From contig NZ_JAHFUW010000010.1 of NCBI RefSeq assembly GCF_023264855.1, positions 33,790 through 97,789 on the forward strand: a stretch of DNA of 64,000 nt, given 5' to 3'. A program made the translations under genes and the position numbers. This document shows, piece by piece, positions 16,083-25,014 of the stretch (positions are counted from its first letter, which is position 1; the number at the start of each line of letters is the position of its first letter). The notes under the pieces were generated by a model. That model was not told the DNA's origin, did no database searches, and worked only from the letters and a program-made list of their open reading frames with translations. This DNA is from Herbiconiux sp. GTDB taxonomy: Bacteria > Actinomycetota > Actinomycetes > Actinomycetales > Microbacteriaceae.

Positions 16083-18691
16083 CCGCGGAGCGCCGACCGC
16101 TCCTGGCATTCGGTCCGCCAGTCGTCGCCGAACGGCCCACGCAGACTCCGCGAGACATGCCGCGCCTATCCAAACCCAGTGCGGGCAGGCAGGGAGAGCG
16201 GTTAGCGCCTCAATTCGGTGACCTGACCGCAGCGTTCGACGCCGAGCGGGTGCGTCTCTCCGCGGAAACCCCCGACGAAGTCGATCCGGCGCTGGTGGTT
16301 GTTTTCGACCTCGCAGGCAGCATCAAGGACTTCCGCAACGCGATCGACCAGATCGACGGCCTTGAGTTCCTGTCGGAGTTGCTGGGGGACCAATCCGATC
16401 CAGACGACGACTTCTACATGGCCGAACGGGAAGCTGGGCGCACGGACAAACCCATCACGCACTCCCTCTACCTCGTGATGTCGAACGCCAAGGCGATCGA
16501 AGAACTCTTGAGATTGTTCACCCTGTGGCAAGAGGATCCATCGGCCTCATTCGTGCACGGCCTTGGCAAGTTCAAGTCGGCGTTCCAACAGTTGACCGCG
16601 ATCCGACGATGGGGCCCAGAGGACCGCATCCGTGAGACAGGGCTACGCGAGCAGTGGCAGGAAACCCTCGACCTCGTCGGACAGTCCGTCAGCACGGTCA
16701 CGGTCGAAATCGAACTCTGGTACCGACGCGACGCGGTGCAGCGCGTCAGCGCCCAGACCCACATTGAACAAACCATCACTGCCAGCGGTGGACGGGTTAT
16801 CGACCAATCGCAGATCGGCGACATCGGCTATCACGCAGTGCTCGCGGAACTTCCTATCCAACAAGTTCATTCCGTACTCAACAATGGCGCGGAATCCATC
16901 CGACTGCTCACAACCGACGAGGTCATGTTCGTCAGCCCGTTCACGCCCATGAGTGTCGCGCCACCTACCCTCGAACCCGTCGCCGAAGTTCGACTCCCAC
17001 CCGGAGATCGAGTGGACGGCCTACCACGCATCGCACTCCTTGACGGGCTTCCGTTTCCGAACCACGACGCCCTCGCAGGCCGGCTAGTGGTCGATGACCC
17101 TGACGGCCTTGCTGAGCGCTACCCGCTGTCATCACGCAACCACGGCACTGCGATGGCGTCACTCATCGTGCAAGGCGACCTCTCCATCGGCGGCGAACCG
17201 CTGGACCGCCCCTTGTACGTGCGACCCATCATGCGGCCCCACGAGTTTGCCGCAGGGTACGAGCAGATCCTCCCCAACAGACTCCTCACCGACCTCCTAC
17301 ACCAGGCCATCAAGCGCATTGTCGAGGGCGAAGGGGGAAGGGCAGCAGTCGCACCCAGCGTCCGAATCGTCAACCTCTCCATTGGTGCCCAAGCGAGAGC
17401 CCTCGTGAGAAGGATGAGCCCCGTCGGACGTCTGCTCGACTGGCTCGCCCACTCCTACAACCTGCTTTTCATCGTCAGCGCAGGCAACCACAGCGACCCG
17501 ATTATCATCCCCGCCGCGGCCCTTACGGATTCCGACGCCGCGCGGTCAGCGGCAACCCGTTCCGTCTACGACGCCGCGCTCCTGCGGGGCATCTTGCCCC
17601 CGGGCGACGCACTCAACGCACTCACCATTGGCGCTACTCACGAAGACGGACTCGGAGACATCGACGTGCCCGACACCGTCTGGGACATCACCCACCCACG
17701 CGCGCCGGCTCACTACGGTGCGACAGGTCCCGGTGTCGATCGATCCGTCAAGCCGGACCTCCACCACACCGGCGGAAGGGCGCTCTACACCCGCCCGATC
17801 ACCACGCCCGGTGACGAAACAGTCACCATCGAGCCGGCCCATACAGCAATCGCGGGCCCCGGCCTCCAAGTAGCCGCTCCCGGACGAGCGGGCGCGACCA
17901 ATAACACCGTGTTTACGGTCGGCACCAGCAACGCCACCGCATTGGTGACGCGCGAGGCGAGTCGCCTGTTCGACATCCTGGAAGCAGGCGCACCCGATGC
18001 TCAGGACGCAGCATTGCCCGATCCGCAATACCACCCACTGCTCGTACGCGCCCTCCTTACCCACGCAAGCAACTGGGGCGACTGGGAACCGAGACTTCGC
18101 CGCGAACTTGGACTCAGCAATCAGCAGGCCCGCCGGAGCCTGACAGCGCTTCTCGGATATGGGCGGCTCGACGCCAGCCGGCTCGGAACCGCCGCAACAA
18201 ACAGAGCTGTACTCGTTGGCGGAGGACTGATCGCGCGGAACCAGCGCCACACGTACGACTTGCCGCTGCCGCGGTCTCTTCGCGCGCGAGCGGAGTGGCA
18301 CCGCTTCACGATCACCCTCGCATACATGGTTCCGACCGTGGGTCAGCTCACAAGGTATCGAGGTGCCAAGGTCTACTTCGCGACACCCGATACCAGCCTC
18401 GCCGGCGGAGACCGAACGGACGCTGAGCACAACGCGGTTAGGCGGGGGAGTCTCCAGCACGAGATCGTCCAAGGGACTCGAACGATGGTCTTCGGCGACG
18501 GAGACGCGTTCCCCATCCACGTCGAATGCATGGACGATGCCCAACGGCTCCGTGCAGGCAAGACCGTCCGGTACGCGCTCGTGGTCTCCGTTGAAACGGC
18601 CGAGGAAACTTCCACGACCATCCACGATGAGGTTCGCGCGCAGCTCCGGCAGCAGATTCGCGAGCGTGCCCGCGGGCGTGTGCAAAGTTGA
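16079..18691 (+). CDS. Cytoplasmic subtilisin-like (S8) protease, IetS-like
   Basis: The protein has 870 residues with a GTG start whose GTGA overlaps the ATPase stop. There is no signal peptide or transmembrane helix, so it acts inside the cell. Residues 1-310 are a non-catalytic region. The S8 domain has Asp322 (ALLDGLPFPN), His355 (RNHGTAMAS), oxyanion Asn470 (VSAGNH) and Ser617 (VGTSNATA), so the active site looks intact. The serine motif GTSNA replaces the usual GTSMA. A C-terminal region of about 200 residues follows. Activity is probably gated by the ATPase, since a free cytoplasmic subtilase would be toxic. That gating is inference. Confidence 0.85.
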   Translation: MTAERRPLLAFGPPVVAERPTQTPRDMPRLSKPSAGRQGERLAPQFGDLTAAFDAERVRLSAETPDEVDPALVVVFDLAGSIKDFRNAIDQIDGLEFLSELLGDQSDPDDDFYMAEREAGRTDKPITHSLYLVMSNAKAIEELLRLFTLWQEDPSASFVHGLGKFKSAFQQLTAIRRWGPEDRIRETGLREQWQETLDLVGQSVSTVTVEIELWYRRDAVQRVSAQTHIEQTITASGGRVIDQSQIGDIGYHAVLAELPIQQVHSVLNNGAESIRLLTTDEVMFVSPFTPMSVAPPTLEPVAEVRLPPGDRVDGLPRIALLDGLPFPNHDALAGRLVVDDPDGLAERYPLSSRNHGTAMASLIVQGDLSIGGEPLDRPLYVRPIMRPHEFAAGYEQILPNRLLTDLLHQAIKRIVEGEGGRAAVAPSVRIVNLSIGAQARALVRRMSPVGRLLDWLAHSYNLLFIVSAGNHSDPIIIPAAALTDSDAARSAATRSVYDAALLRGILPPGDALNALTIGATHEDGLGDIDVPDTVWDITHPRAPAHYGATGPGVDRSVKPDLHHTGGRALYTRPITTPGDETVTIEPAHTAIAGPGLQVAAPGRAGATNNTVFTVGTSNATALVTREASRLFDILEAGAPDAQDAALPDPQYHPLLVRALLTHASNWGDWEPRLRRELGLSNQQARRSLTALLGYGRLDASRLGTAATNRAVLVGGGLIARNQRHTYDLPLPRSLRARAEWHRFTITLAYMVPTVGQLTRYRGAKVYFATPDTSLAGGDRTDAEHNAVRRGSLQHEIVQGTRTMVFGDGDAFPIHVECMDDAQRLRAGKTVRYALVVSVETAEETSTTIHDEVRAQLRQQIRERARGRVQS

Positions 18692-20409
18692 CCCGGGAGA
18701 CGGACCACGATTCCGGCGGCAGGAGTGCCGTGTCAGCGTACGAAGAGTGGTACCAGCGGGTTCTTGCCAGCCACAGCGAATCTGCGGATCTTCGTGTCGC
18801 CTCACAGAGAGTGTTGTCCATCGCGGGGGAGATCGACGGCTCACCACTCGTTGGCGACGAAAAGGCTGCGCTGAGATACGTTTGCTCGTCACTCGTCATC
18901 AACGCGGGGGCCGACCTTGCCGATGTCGGGCTCCTCACCGAAGGCCAAGAGCTTGCGTCACGCGCGCGCAGCGACACTACTCCCGAGCAGCCGCTGCACT
19001 TTCAGTGCATGTACAACGTCGCTAACGCAATCGTCACAGCATCTGACCTCGGCTTGCCCACGCAGGCAACCTCCGAAGAACGAGCGAGCGACCTTGCGGA
19101 AAATCGTCGCGCCAACCGAGTAGAGCTTCGCCGTGCGAGGCAAATGTTTCTCACCGTCGGATCTTCGCCGTACGCAGATCCACACACGCGGTCGGCTGCA
19201 TACTGCAATCTTGCGAACTGTCTCGACCACTCCGGGCGATGGGCTGAAGCCTACGACTTCTACCTACATGCGCTCGAAGCCGATCCATCGAACGGCAACG
19301 CCGCAGGAAATCTTGCCCAGCTCCTCATGAACAGAGTCCAATCAGGAGTCGGACAGACCGGTCACATCGCAGCAGTCTTCGACAAGTACGTGAAGATGGC
19401 CCAGTCCCTGCGCGACGGCACCATCAGCTTCGCCGGCGCGGACACGGCCAACCGATGGGATGGACTCGAGCCCACCGAAAGCCCAGGACACCTTTCGCAC
19501 GGCTTGGATGGCGTCGAGGACGAGTACCTCAAATGGATCGCCGCGTACAGACTCGCCCTGTCACCGGCCGTTGAAGGACTCGGCACCGAGGACCCACACT
19601 GGGACAGCGCCTCGATCGAAGTTTTATACGGCGGTTCTCCAGAGGAAATGTCTCCGCCGATTCTCGCCGAGATGAATGTCTTGAAATCTGACTTCCTCGT
19701 CTCGCGTCAGTTGGCGTACGAGGGGTATGTGCAAGTCGCCGAAGGCCCGGAGCAGAAGGATGACGACTCCGGATACTACGTTGAGACGCTCGACTATTCG
19801 CTCTACGGCCTTCAATATTCGAAGCTCCTTCTCGCTCAACGATCCGCCCTCGACGTTCTGGATAAAACAGCCGTCGTCGCCAACGATCACTTCGAGGTGG
19901 GAGACGAGGCGCGTCGAGTTTCCTTCCGGAAGTTCTGGGCAACCAAGGACGGCACTGTGCGGCCTGAGCTGGTGAAGGCCCCACGACACGCATTGCCCCC
20001 GTACGCGCTTTCCGAACTTGCATACGACATGGAAGATGCAGGCATGTATGCCCCCTCGCAGGCTCTTCGCAACGCCGGCACCCATCGAATCGTCCATGCG
20101 GCATTCCTAGACCCGACGGGTGTGACGGTTGACGCCCGCAGCCGGGTTGATCTCTTCGAACTCGTTGACTCAACGATGCTCGCACTCCAAGTAACTCGGT
20201 CCGCTTACCTCTACCTCATCGACCTTGTCGCGAGCTGGAACCACCCCGCCGATCATCCTGGTACGTACATGCCCTTCCCCTCCTTCGAGTACATGCAGTT
20301 CCCCGAAGACCCCGAACAAGATCCGCAGGCCGACGCGCACGAATCCAGGGAATCAGCTGGGGCACAACCAGGCCCGGACACTGACAGAGATGCAGGACCG
20401 GACTCGTAG
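18688..20409 (+). CDS. TPR-helical protein with LA2681-like HEPN ribonuclease domain
   Basis: The protein has 573 residues from the TTG at 18688, which overlaps the protease stop by 4 bp. A GTG at 18730 behind GGCAGGAG would give 559 residues and may be the true start. Helical repeats fill residues about 60-240, including a TPR-like unit (AAYCNLANCLDHSGRWAEAYDFYLHALEADP). The C-terminal part contains LRNAGTHRIVH, an R-x4-H motif (Arg461, His466) set between helices, followed by a helix-rich stretch (LALQVTRSAYLYLIDLVASW). This is the pattern of LA2681-type HEPN domains, whose Arg and His form an RNase site. The position after an IetAS-like pair suggests it is the effector or a protease substrate. 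Confidence 0.65.
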   Translation: MTRETDHDSGGRSAVSAYEEWYQRVLASHSESADLRVASQRVLSIAGEIDGSPLVGDEKAALRYVCSSLVINAGADLADVGLLTEGQELASRARSDTTPEQPLHFQCMYNVANAIVTASDLGLPTQATSEERASDLAENRRANRVELRRARQMFLTVGSSPYADPHTRSAAYCNLANCLDHSGRWAEAYDFYLHALEADPSNGNAAGNLAQLLMNRVQSGVGQTGHIAAVFDKYVKMAQSLRDGTISFAGADTANRWDGLEPTESPGHLSHGLDGVEDEYLKWIAAYRLALSPAVEGLGTEDPHWDSASIEVLYGGSPEEMSPPILAEMNVLKSDFLVSRQLAYEGYVQVAEGPEQKDDDSGYYVETLDYSLYGLQYSKLLLAQRSALDVLDKTAVVANDHFEVGDEARRVSFRKFWATKDGTVRPELVKAPRHALPPYALSELAYDMEDAGMYAPSQALRNAGTHRIVHAAFLDPTGVTVDARSRVDLFELVDSTMLALQVTRSAYLYLIDLVASWNHPADHPGTYMPFPSFEYMQFPEDPEQDPQADAHESRESAGAQPGPDTDRDAGPDS

Positions 20410-20756
20410 GTGCACCCGACTCGGCGAGCCAGCGTACGGAGCACGCTAGGACAGGTCGCCCACGTTGATAGATCGCTCGGCACGCAGAATCGCTTCCAGC
20501 ACCACATTCGGATTACACCGGTGCCCGGGCTCAAAGAGATGCTGGCGCAGACCGACCTACGTGCCCGAGCGGATGCCGACACGACGGTCGCGCGTCCACG
20601 CTTCGCCGAGGCGACCTGACCGCGGTGCGATATCCGCGGCACTCGTCTATGCCTGCTTCCCCCTGCTGGAGCCCGCCCCGTACAAGATGCGGTCAAATCA
20701 TGCTCGTACGGCGGGGTCAGATCGGATTGGCTCGATGTGCGGAGCATCATGGGAAT
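20410..20756. other. Region between the three-gene operon and the DUF4238 gene
   Basis: These 347 bases contain only short ORFs in several frames, none with a convincing ribosome binding site or recognised family. The minus strand has a patchy coding-like stretch (NPNVVLEAILRAERSINVGDL) near 20445-20520 that stops quickly, possibly a gene remnant. The promoter of the DUF4238 gene should lie here but was not identified. Confidence 0.4.
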
Positions 20757-21767
20757 GTGAGTCCTCGCCACCACCTCGTTCCGCAGTTCTACCTGCGAAA
20801 CTTCGCCGATAGCAACCAGCAACTGGCACTGGTCGATCGCGACCGACCAGACCGCGTCGTACGAAGCGCTGTTCGGAAAGCCTGCGCCGAAGTCGGCTTC
20901 TACCGGATTGAGACCGAGGTCCTTGCTCGCGACGAAGATCGTGCCGGCCACGACCCAGAGTCGATCGAGCACCACCTGAGCCAGTTCGAACAGGCCGCGG
21001 CTCCCGCCGTGTACAAGCTGCTCCGTACAGGCTGGGCCGACTTCACCACGGAGGACTGGTACCACCTGATCAATCACATCGCTCTCCAGACCATCCGCGG
21101 ACATCGGTGGCGTGAGGACTTCAACGCGATGGCCACCCACCACATGCGGCTACAACTCGGAGAAACAGTCACAGACGACAGCGTCCGGACCTGGCTTCAC
21201 GCGAACGGCCGCCCCGCCTCCGCGGATGACGTGGGCATCTTCAAGGCTGAGATGCTCGGCCCGTCCGGGCCCAAGTTGGTGGCACCCGACGCTGTGATGA
21301 TCCAAGAGGGCATCAAGCTCGCTTTGGGCGAACTCGGAGAACGTCTGGCCCACCAGATGACTTGGTCACTGATCCTGAGCGACACCGAGCCCGTCCTCAC
21401 CTCAGATGAACCAGTGTGCTGGTGGTCACCAGGTGATGCGCCAGTTGGCTATCTGACGGCAAGCATCGTGTGGCTTCCTTTGAGTCCGCGCGTGATACTC
21501 CAGTTGCGTGACCGCGAGGCTGAGCATGAGGAGTTGGGCCTTCCTCCGTGTTCCACTCCCGCTGGCCGCGATGAACTCGTCCGCCTAGTCAATAGTCAGA
21601 TCGCGAACCAAGCACACCGATGGGTCGTCCATCACCCAGACGACCGTCCGCTCGACGGCCTCCAGATAGCGCTGCGAACAACGTGGGGCGACCAGTTCAT
21701 CAGCGCTAAGAAGGACGGAAGCACGAGTCATGAGCTTTGGGTCCACCGACGGTTACCCGCGCAATAA
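20757..21767 (+). CDS. DUF4238 domain protein
   Basis: The protein has 336 residues from the GTG at 20757, chosen because the family signature PRHHLVPQFYLRNFAD follows at once. Upstream codons in the track ORF are low-complexity, and no clear ribosome binding site is seen. The body has the DUF4238 features: IESHL-like IEHHLSQFEQAAAPAVYKLL, WYHLINHIALQTIRGHRWRE, the central WSLILSDTEPVLTSDEPVCWW and the late ISPRV-like LSPRVILQLRD. The function of DUF4238 is not established. It appears as a single gene inside the ICE cargo, so a defence or addiction role is possible but unproven. Confidence 0.75.
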   Translation: MSPRHHLVPQFYLRNFADSNQQLALVDRDRPDRVVRSAVRKACAEVGFYRIETEVLARDEDRAGHDPESIEHHLSQFEQAAAPAVYKLLRTGWADFTTEDWYHLINHIALQTIRGHRWREDFNAMATHHMRLQLGETVTDDSVRTWLHANGRPASADDVGIFKAEMLGPSGPKLVAPDAVMIQEGIKLALGELGERLAHQMTWSLILSDTEPVLTSDEPVCWWSPGDAPVGYLTASIVWLPLSPRVILQLRDREAEHEELGLPPCSTPAGRDELVRLVNSQIANQAHRWVVHHPDDRPLDGLQIALRTTWGDQFISAKKDGSTSHELWVHRRLPAQ

Positions 21768-21770
21768 ATG

Positions 21771-21786
21771 ATCATGTCGACATGAT
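21771..21786. promoter_or_regulatory. 16-bp perfect palindrome, candidate operator
   Basis: ATCATGTCGACATGAT is its own reverse complement, with no loop. It lies 3 bp after the DUF4238 stop and about 185 bp before the next gene. The form suits a dimeric regulator better than a terminator. No cognate repressor gene is adjacent. Confidence 0.5.
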
Positions 21787-21971
21787 TGTGTCGGCCGCCG
21801 CGACAATACGGGAGGCGCATTGTCTGATCGAGATACGCTGGCTGACCAGGAACTGATGACCGCCCCGAAATCACGTTCATGTGCAGAGATCCCAGACACG
21901 GCGTCCGAGACTGCGTCTCGACGCGCGCGGTACAACCACGCAAAGACGCACCTCTCCGCCAAGATGGGCAG

Positions 21972-23834
21972 ATGGACGATGATCCTCCTGCAGCCTTGAA
22001 TCCCGACGCGCTCGCCGATCGCGCATGGGACGAGGCGCTCGCCGCGGCGGTGGCGGCGGGTGGTGACTACCACGACTACTGGACGGCTATCGGCAGTGCT
22101 GCCAAGGCGGCTCGCGAATCGGCCCCCGAGCTAGAGCGGACCTTTGCACTGTTCGCGAGTATTGCATCGCTTATGCTGCAACCCGACAAGCCGGCCGAGC
22201 CATACACCCCAGCAATCGTGATGAGCACGGGCAGGACCATGGCCGAAGAGGACTTGGGGCAGGAGGAGTTGGTGTTCCTCGGGTCGGTGGTCAGCACGCT
22301 CGAACCTCCGAAGTTACGTGCAAGGGTGGGGGACATTCTGTGGCGAAGGAGCGAGCGTGAGAGTCGATATAGGTTTGGGGTGATCGCGCTTGACGCTTTC
22401 CTGCTGGTCGACCTGACCCCTGACTCTTGGGCCGGTGATGGCGAAGACTGTTGGGCGCGGGCGATCGAAATTGCCTATCGCAGTAACGCGAAAGAGAAGC
22501 TAAGCCAGATCTGTCAGCACCTCCTGACTCTCTTCGACGAGGCCACAGTCAACGACGGCTACTACTTCATGGCGCTTGCCACCCTCCTGTTCCGGTCGCG
22601 GGTTCCGGAGGCAGACACCCACAAGGTTGCCGATCGCTTGCACGCCCTAAGCAGCGAGCTGGAGGAAAGCGGCGACCTCTGGCGCGCGAGAGATTTCCTA
22701 CTTGAAGCGGAGCGCTGGTATCGCAAGCTCGGGGCGCGCGACACAATCCTCGACATCCACGTTCGCGAAGCGGACCTATGGCAGCGCGAAGCCGCCATGG
22801 CGTCGTCGGGGGAGGCAGCAAGGCCCGCGTTTGTAGTGGCAACCTATCTGGAGAGCGCGCTCAAGGCATTGCTGAAGGTTCCGCGGGCGCAGCGGGGACC
22901 ACGCGGACTCGACCCCAGGATCGAAGTGATTAGGTGGGAGATCCGAGACGCACACGCCGCCGCGGTGCAGCAGATGGTTGCCTTCGACTCACCGGTCATC
23001 GACCTGACCAAGGCAGCACAGCAGGCTCGCGCCCGGGTCAAAGAACTCGACGTGATCACCGCCTTGAAGAACTTCGTGACTCTCGCACCGTATGCCTCAG
23101 ACGCGGAGAGCAGGCAACAGGCGACCGCAGCGGTGAACGAGCCACGCATATTGAACCTGGTAAGCCGTGTCGTCTACACCCCGGACGCCCGAGTCGCGGC
23201 ACGAAGCACGCCAACGCTCGGCGAGGAGAACCAAAACGAGCGGATCTGGCATGTCATGGTCTCAGAGTTCAGCGAACGCGCGACCCGGATAGCGCACGGG
23301 GTGATCTTGCCGGCTTTGTCCCAGCTTCACGTCGATCATGGTCTCTCACTTCGAGACTTTAAAAACATTGCTCAGTCCTCCGCCGTGGTGCCGGCCGACC
23401 GCGAGGGACTGTTTGCGCTTGCGCTGTTCCACGGGTTCAACCGAGATTTCACGTCGGCTCTGTACATCTTGGCGCCGCAGATGGAGAACCTTGTCCGGCA
23501 AGTACTGAAGTCAGCGCGGGTCTCCACCAGCACCTTCGACGCCGACAATCTCGAGACCGAGAACAGCTTGAACGCGCTGCTGGAGCGTCCTGAGGCGGCC
23601 GAAATCTTTGGCCCGGACCTCGTATTTGAGTTGCGGGCGCTCTACTGCGAGCAGGTCGGACCGAATCTGCGCAATCAGGTAGCCCACGGTCTGCTCGACG
23701 ACGATGAGTCGGCCTCCTCTCACGCGGTGTATGCCTGGTGGCAAGCGCTGCGGCTGGTCTACATGCCCTACTGGAATCAGTACCGGGCAGAAGCGGTACC
23801 CACAGACGAAGACCGAGATGACCCAGATCAATAG
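21972..23834 (+). CDS. DUF4209-type protein with HEPN-like RNxxxHG motif
   Basis: The protein has 620 residues from the ATG at 21972 (MDDDPPAAL); the track start 31 codons upstream lacks support. It is almost wholly helical, with repeats such as LWRARDFLLEAERWYRKLGARDTILDIHVREADLWQREAA. The C-terminus has LALFHGFNRDFTSALYILAPQMENLVRQVL followed by LRNQVAHGLL (Arg567, His572), the RNxxxHG signature that defines DUF4209 and matches the HEPN R-x4-H RNase motif. RNase activity is inferred from the motif. It lies 11 bp before the next gene, so the two form an operon. Long helical repeat plus terminal HEPN suggests a sensor-effector design. Confidence 0.7.
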   Translation: MDDDPPAALNPDALADRAWDEALAAAVAAGGDYHDYWTAIGSAAKAARESAPELERTFALFASIASLMLQPDKPAEPYTPAIVMSTGRTMAEEDLGQEELVFLGSVVSTLEPPKLRARVGDILWRRSERESRYRFGVIALDAFLLVDLTPDSWAGDGEDCWARAIEIAYRSNAKEKLSQICQHLLTLFDEATVNDGYYFMALATLLFRSRVPEADTHKVADRLHALSSELEESGDLWRARDFLLEAERWYRKLGARDTILDIHVREADLWQREAAMASSGEAARPAFVVATYLESALKALLKVPRAQRGPRGLDPRIEVIRWEIRDAHAAAVQQMVAFDSPVIDLTKAAQQARARVKELDVITALKNFVTLAPYASDAESRQQATAAVNEPRILNLVSRVVYTPDARVAARSTPTLGEENQNERIWHVMVSEFSERATRIAHGVILPALSQLHVDHGLSLRDFKNIAQSSAVVPADREGLFALALFHGFNRDFTSALYILAPQMENLVRQVLKSARVSTSTFDADNLETENSLNALLERPEAAEIFGPDLVFELRALYCEQVGPNLRNQVAHGLLDDDESASSHAVYAWWQALRLVYMPYWNQYRAEAVPTDEDRDDPDQ

Positions 23835-23845
23835 GGCAAGCAGCG

Positions 23846-24619
23846 ATGTTCAGGACGGAGCACGTCAGAATGGCTGAGCAACACGCACCCGACCCGGAGC
23901 AGGAGTTCGGTGTCAACGTCCTTGAGAACTTTTTTGTGACGTGGGTCGAGCCGGAGCTCGCCCGACGTCGACTGCCCGCCGATCGGAGCTTCGTGTGGGC
24001 AGCCGTCGTGGAGCTCCTTCCTGGTGGTGGCTCCAAGACGACGCTCAATAGTGAAGCCAAGATCGCCGCAAAGGCGGCCCCCTCCGCAGGGATCGCGCCG
24101 GGCACGCCGCTGACCGAGCAGAACATCGAAAGCCTCGAAAGTTTCCAACCGGCCGGAGTCGGGGCCGACAGCGGTTGGATCGTCTACGTCGTGTTCGCAG
24201 GGGCTCCGTACCTTGCGTTTGACTTCCGCTACAACAAGAGCCGCGTCGGCGAGCTACTCGATCTCGCCGACGACTACATCACGACGGCCCGGGCGTCCCA
24301 CGCGACGGCCGTTCGTCCCGCTATCGATAACCTGTACTCCGCGGCCGAGCTCACCGTCCAAGCGCAGATGCTCGGCGAGTCCCAGAAGACCACCTTCCAC
24401 CGAGTCCGCGCGGAGTGGCTGAAGAACGCGGCCGACATGGCGAACGTTCCGCCCACGCACAACGACGTACTCGACCGCCTGCATGGCCAGCGGGCAGCAG
24501 CCCGCTACGCAGATGGCCCACTGCACATGACGGTCACCGACGTCGCCGAAGCGCTTGAGGCAGTGACCCAGATGATCGACTTCGCGCGCCAGCGCACCGG
24601 CGTTCCTCGCCAGGATTAA
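23846..24619 (+). CDS. HEPN-like partner protein of unknown function
   Basis: The protein has 257 residues from the ATG at 23846; another ATG at 23870 is possible. The N-terminal half is mixed alpha/beta (SGWIVYVVFAGAPYLAFDFRYN). The C-terminal half is helical: AIDNLYSAAELTVQAQML, HRVRAEWLKNAADMANVPP, LDRLHGQRAAARYADGPLHMTVTDVAEALEAVTQMIDFA. This resembles minimal HEPN four-helix bundles, but the R-x4-H catalytic motif is absent or rearranged (LHGQRAAARY). It follows the DUF4209-type gene by 11 bp and probably works with it, perhaps as a regulatory or non-catalytic subunit. Confidence 0.55.
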   Translation: MFRTEHVRMAEQHAPDPEQEFGVNVLENFFVTWVEPELARRRLPADRSFVWAAVVELLPGGGSKTTLNSEAKIAAKAAPSAGIAPGTPLTEQNIESLESFQPAGVGADSGWIVYVVFAGAPYLAFDFRYNKSRVGELLDLADDYITTARASHATAVRPAIDNLYSAAELTVQAQMLGESQKTTFHRVRAEWLKNAADMANVPPTHNDVLDRLHGQRAAARYADGPLHMTVTDVAEALEAVTQMIDFARQRTGVPRQD

Positions 24620-25014
24620 GGATGCCGTCGGCTCCGCATACGGCAGCGCGGACGGGAAGCGGCGCGAGATGACGAGTCGCCGCGGCGTGTCGTCAAGGCC
24701 AAGCTTGACTGGGAGCGCGGACGGCTTTGCTTGCCCCTCGCTAGCGGCATGACACCGCCTAGTCATGTAAAAGATGAGCAGAATACCGAGTTGTGGTTCG
24801 GATTGGTTACTGGTCTGAACTGAAACCCGACTACGGCATCGCGAGGGGTTACCGGACTGCCGCACGAGTTGAGTTCATCCTCGCGCTCGTATGCTGGAAC
24901 CGCGGCTCGGGCGCGGGGCTCTGCCATTTCGCGCCCGACTCGACCTGGGTGATCCTCCGCGACTCTGCCAACAAAGTGGAACGTCAGTCTGTGTAGGAAG
25001 ATGAGGAGGCTTCG
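24620..25014. other. 395-bp region with no supported gene
   Basis: The only plus-strand ORF, of 67 codons (24793-24996), has no ribosome binding site and no recognisable features. The first 60 bases contain TGCCGT and ACGGCA arms that could form a weak hairpin after the previous gene. The end holds GAGGAGG, the ribosome binding site of the next gene. An independent promoter for the next operon is likely here but was not identified. Confidence 0.4.

Noticed and set aside
15126-18691. Reading the ATPase and protease as an FtsH- or Lon-type housekeeping protease
   Set aside because: The protease is of the S8 subtilisin type, not a zinc or Ser-Lys protease, and the ATPase lacks membrane helices and a fused protease domain.
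24793-24996. 67-codon ORF as a gene
   Set aside because: No ribosome binding site, no recognisable features, and not coupled to either neighbour.
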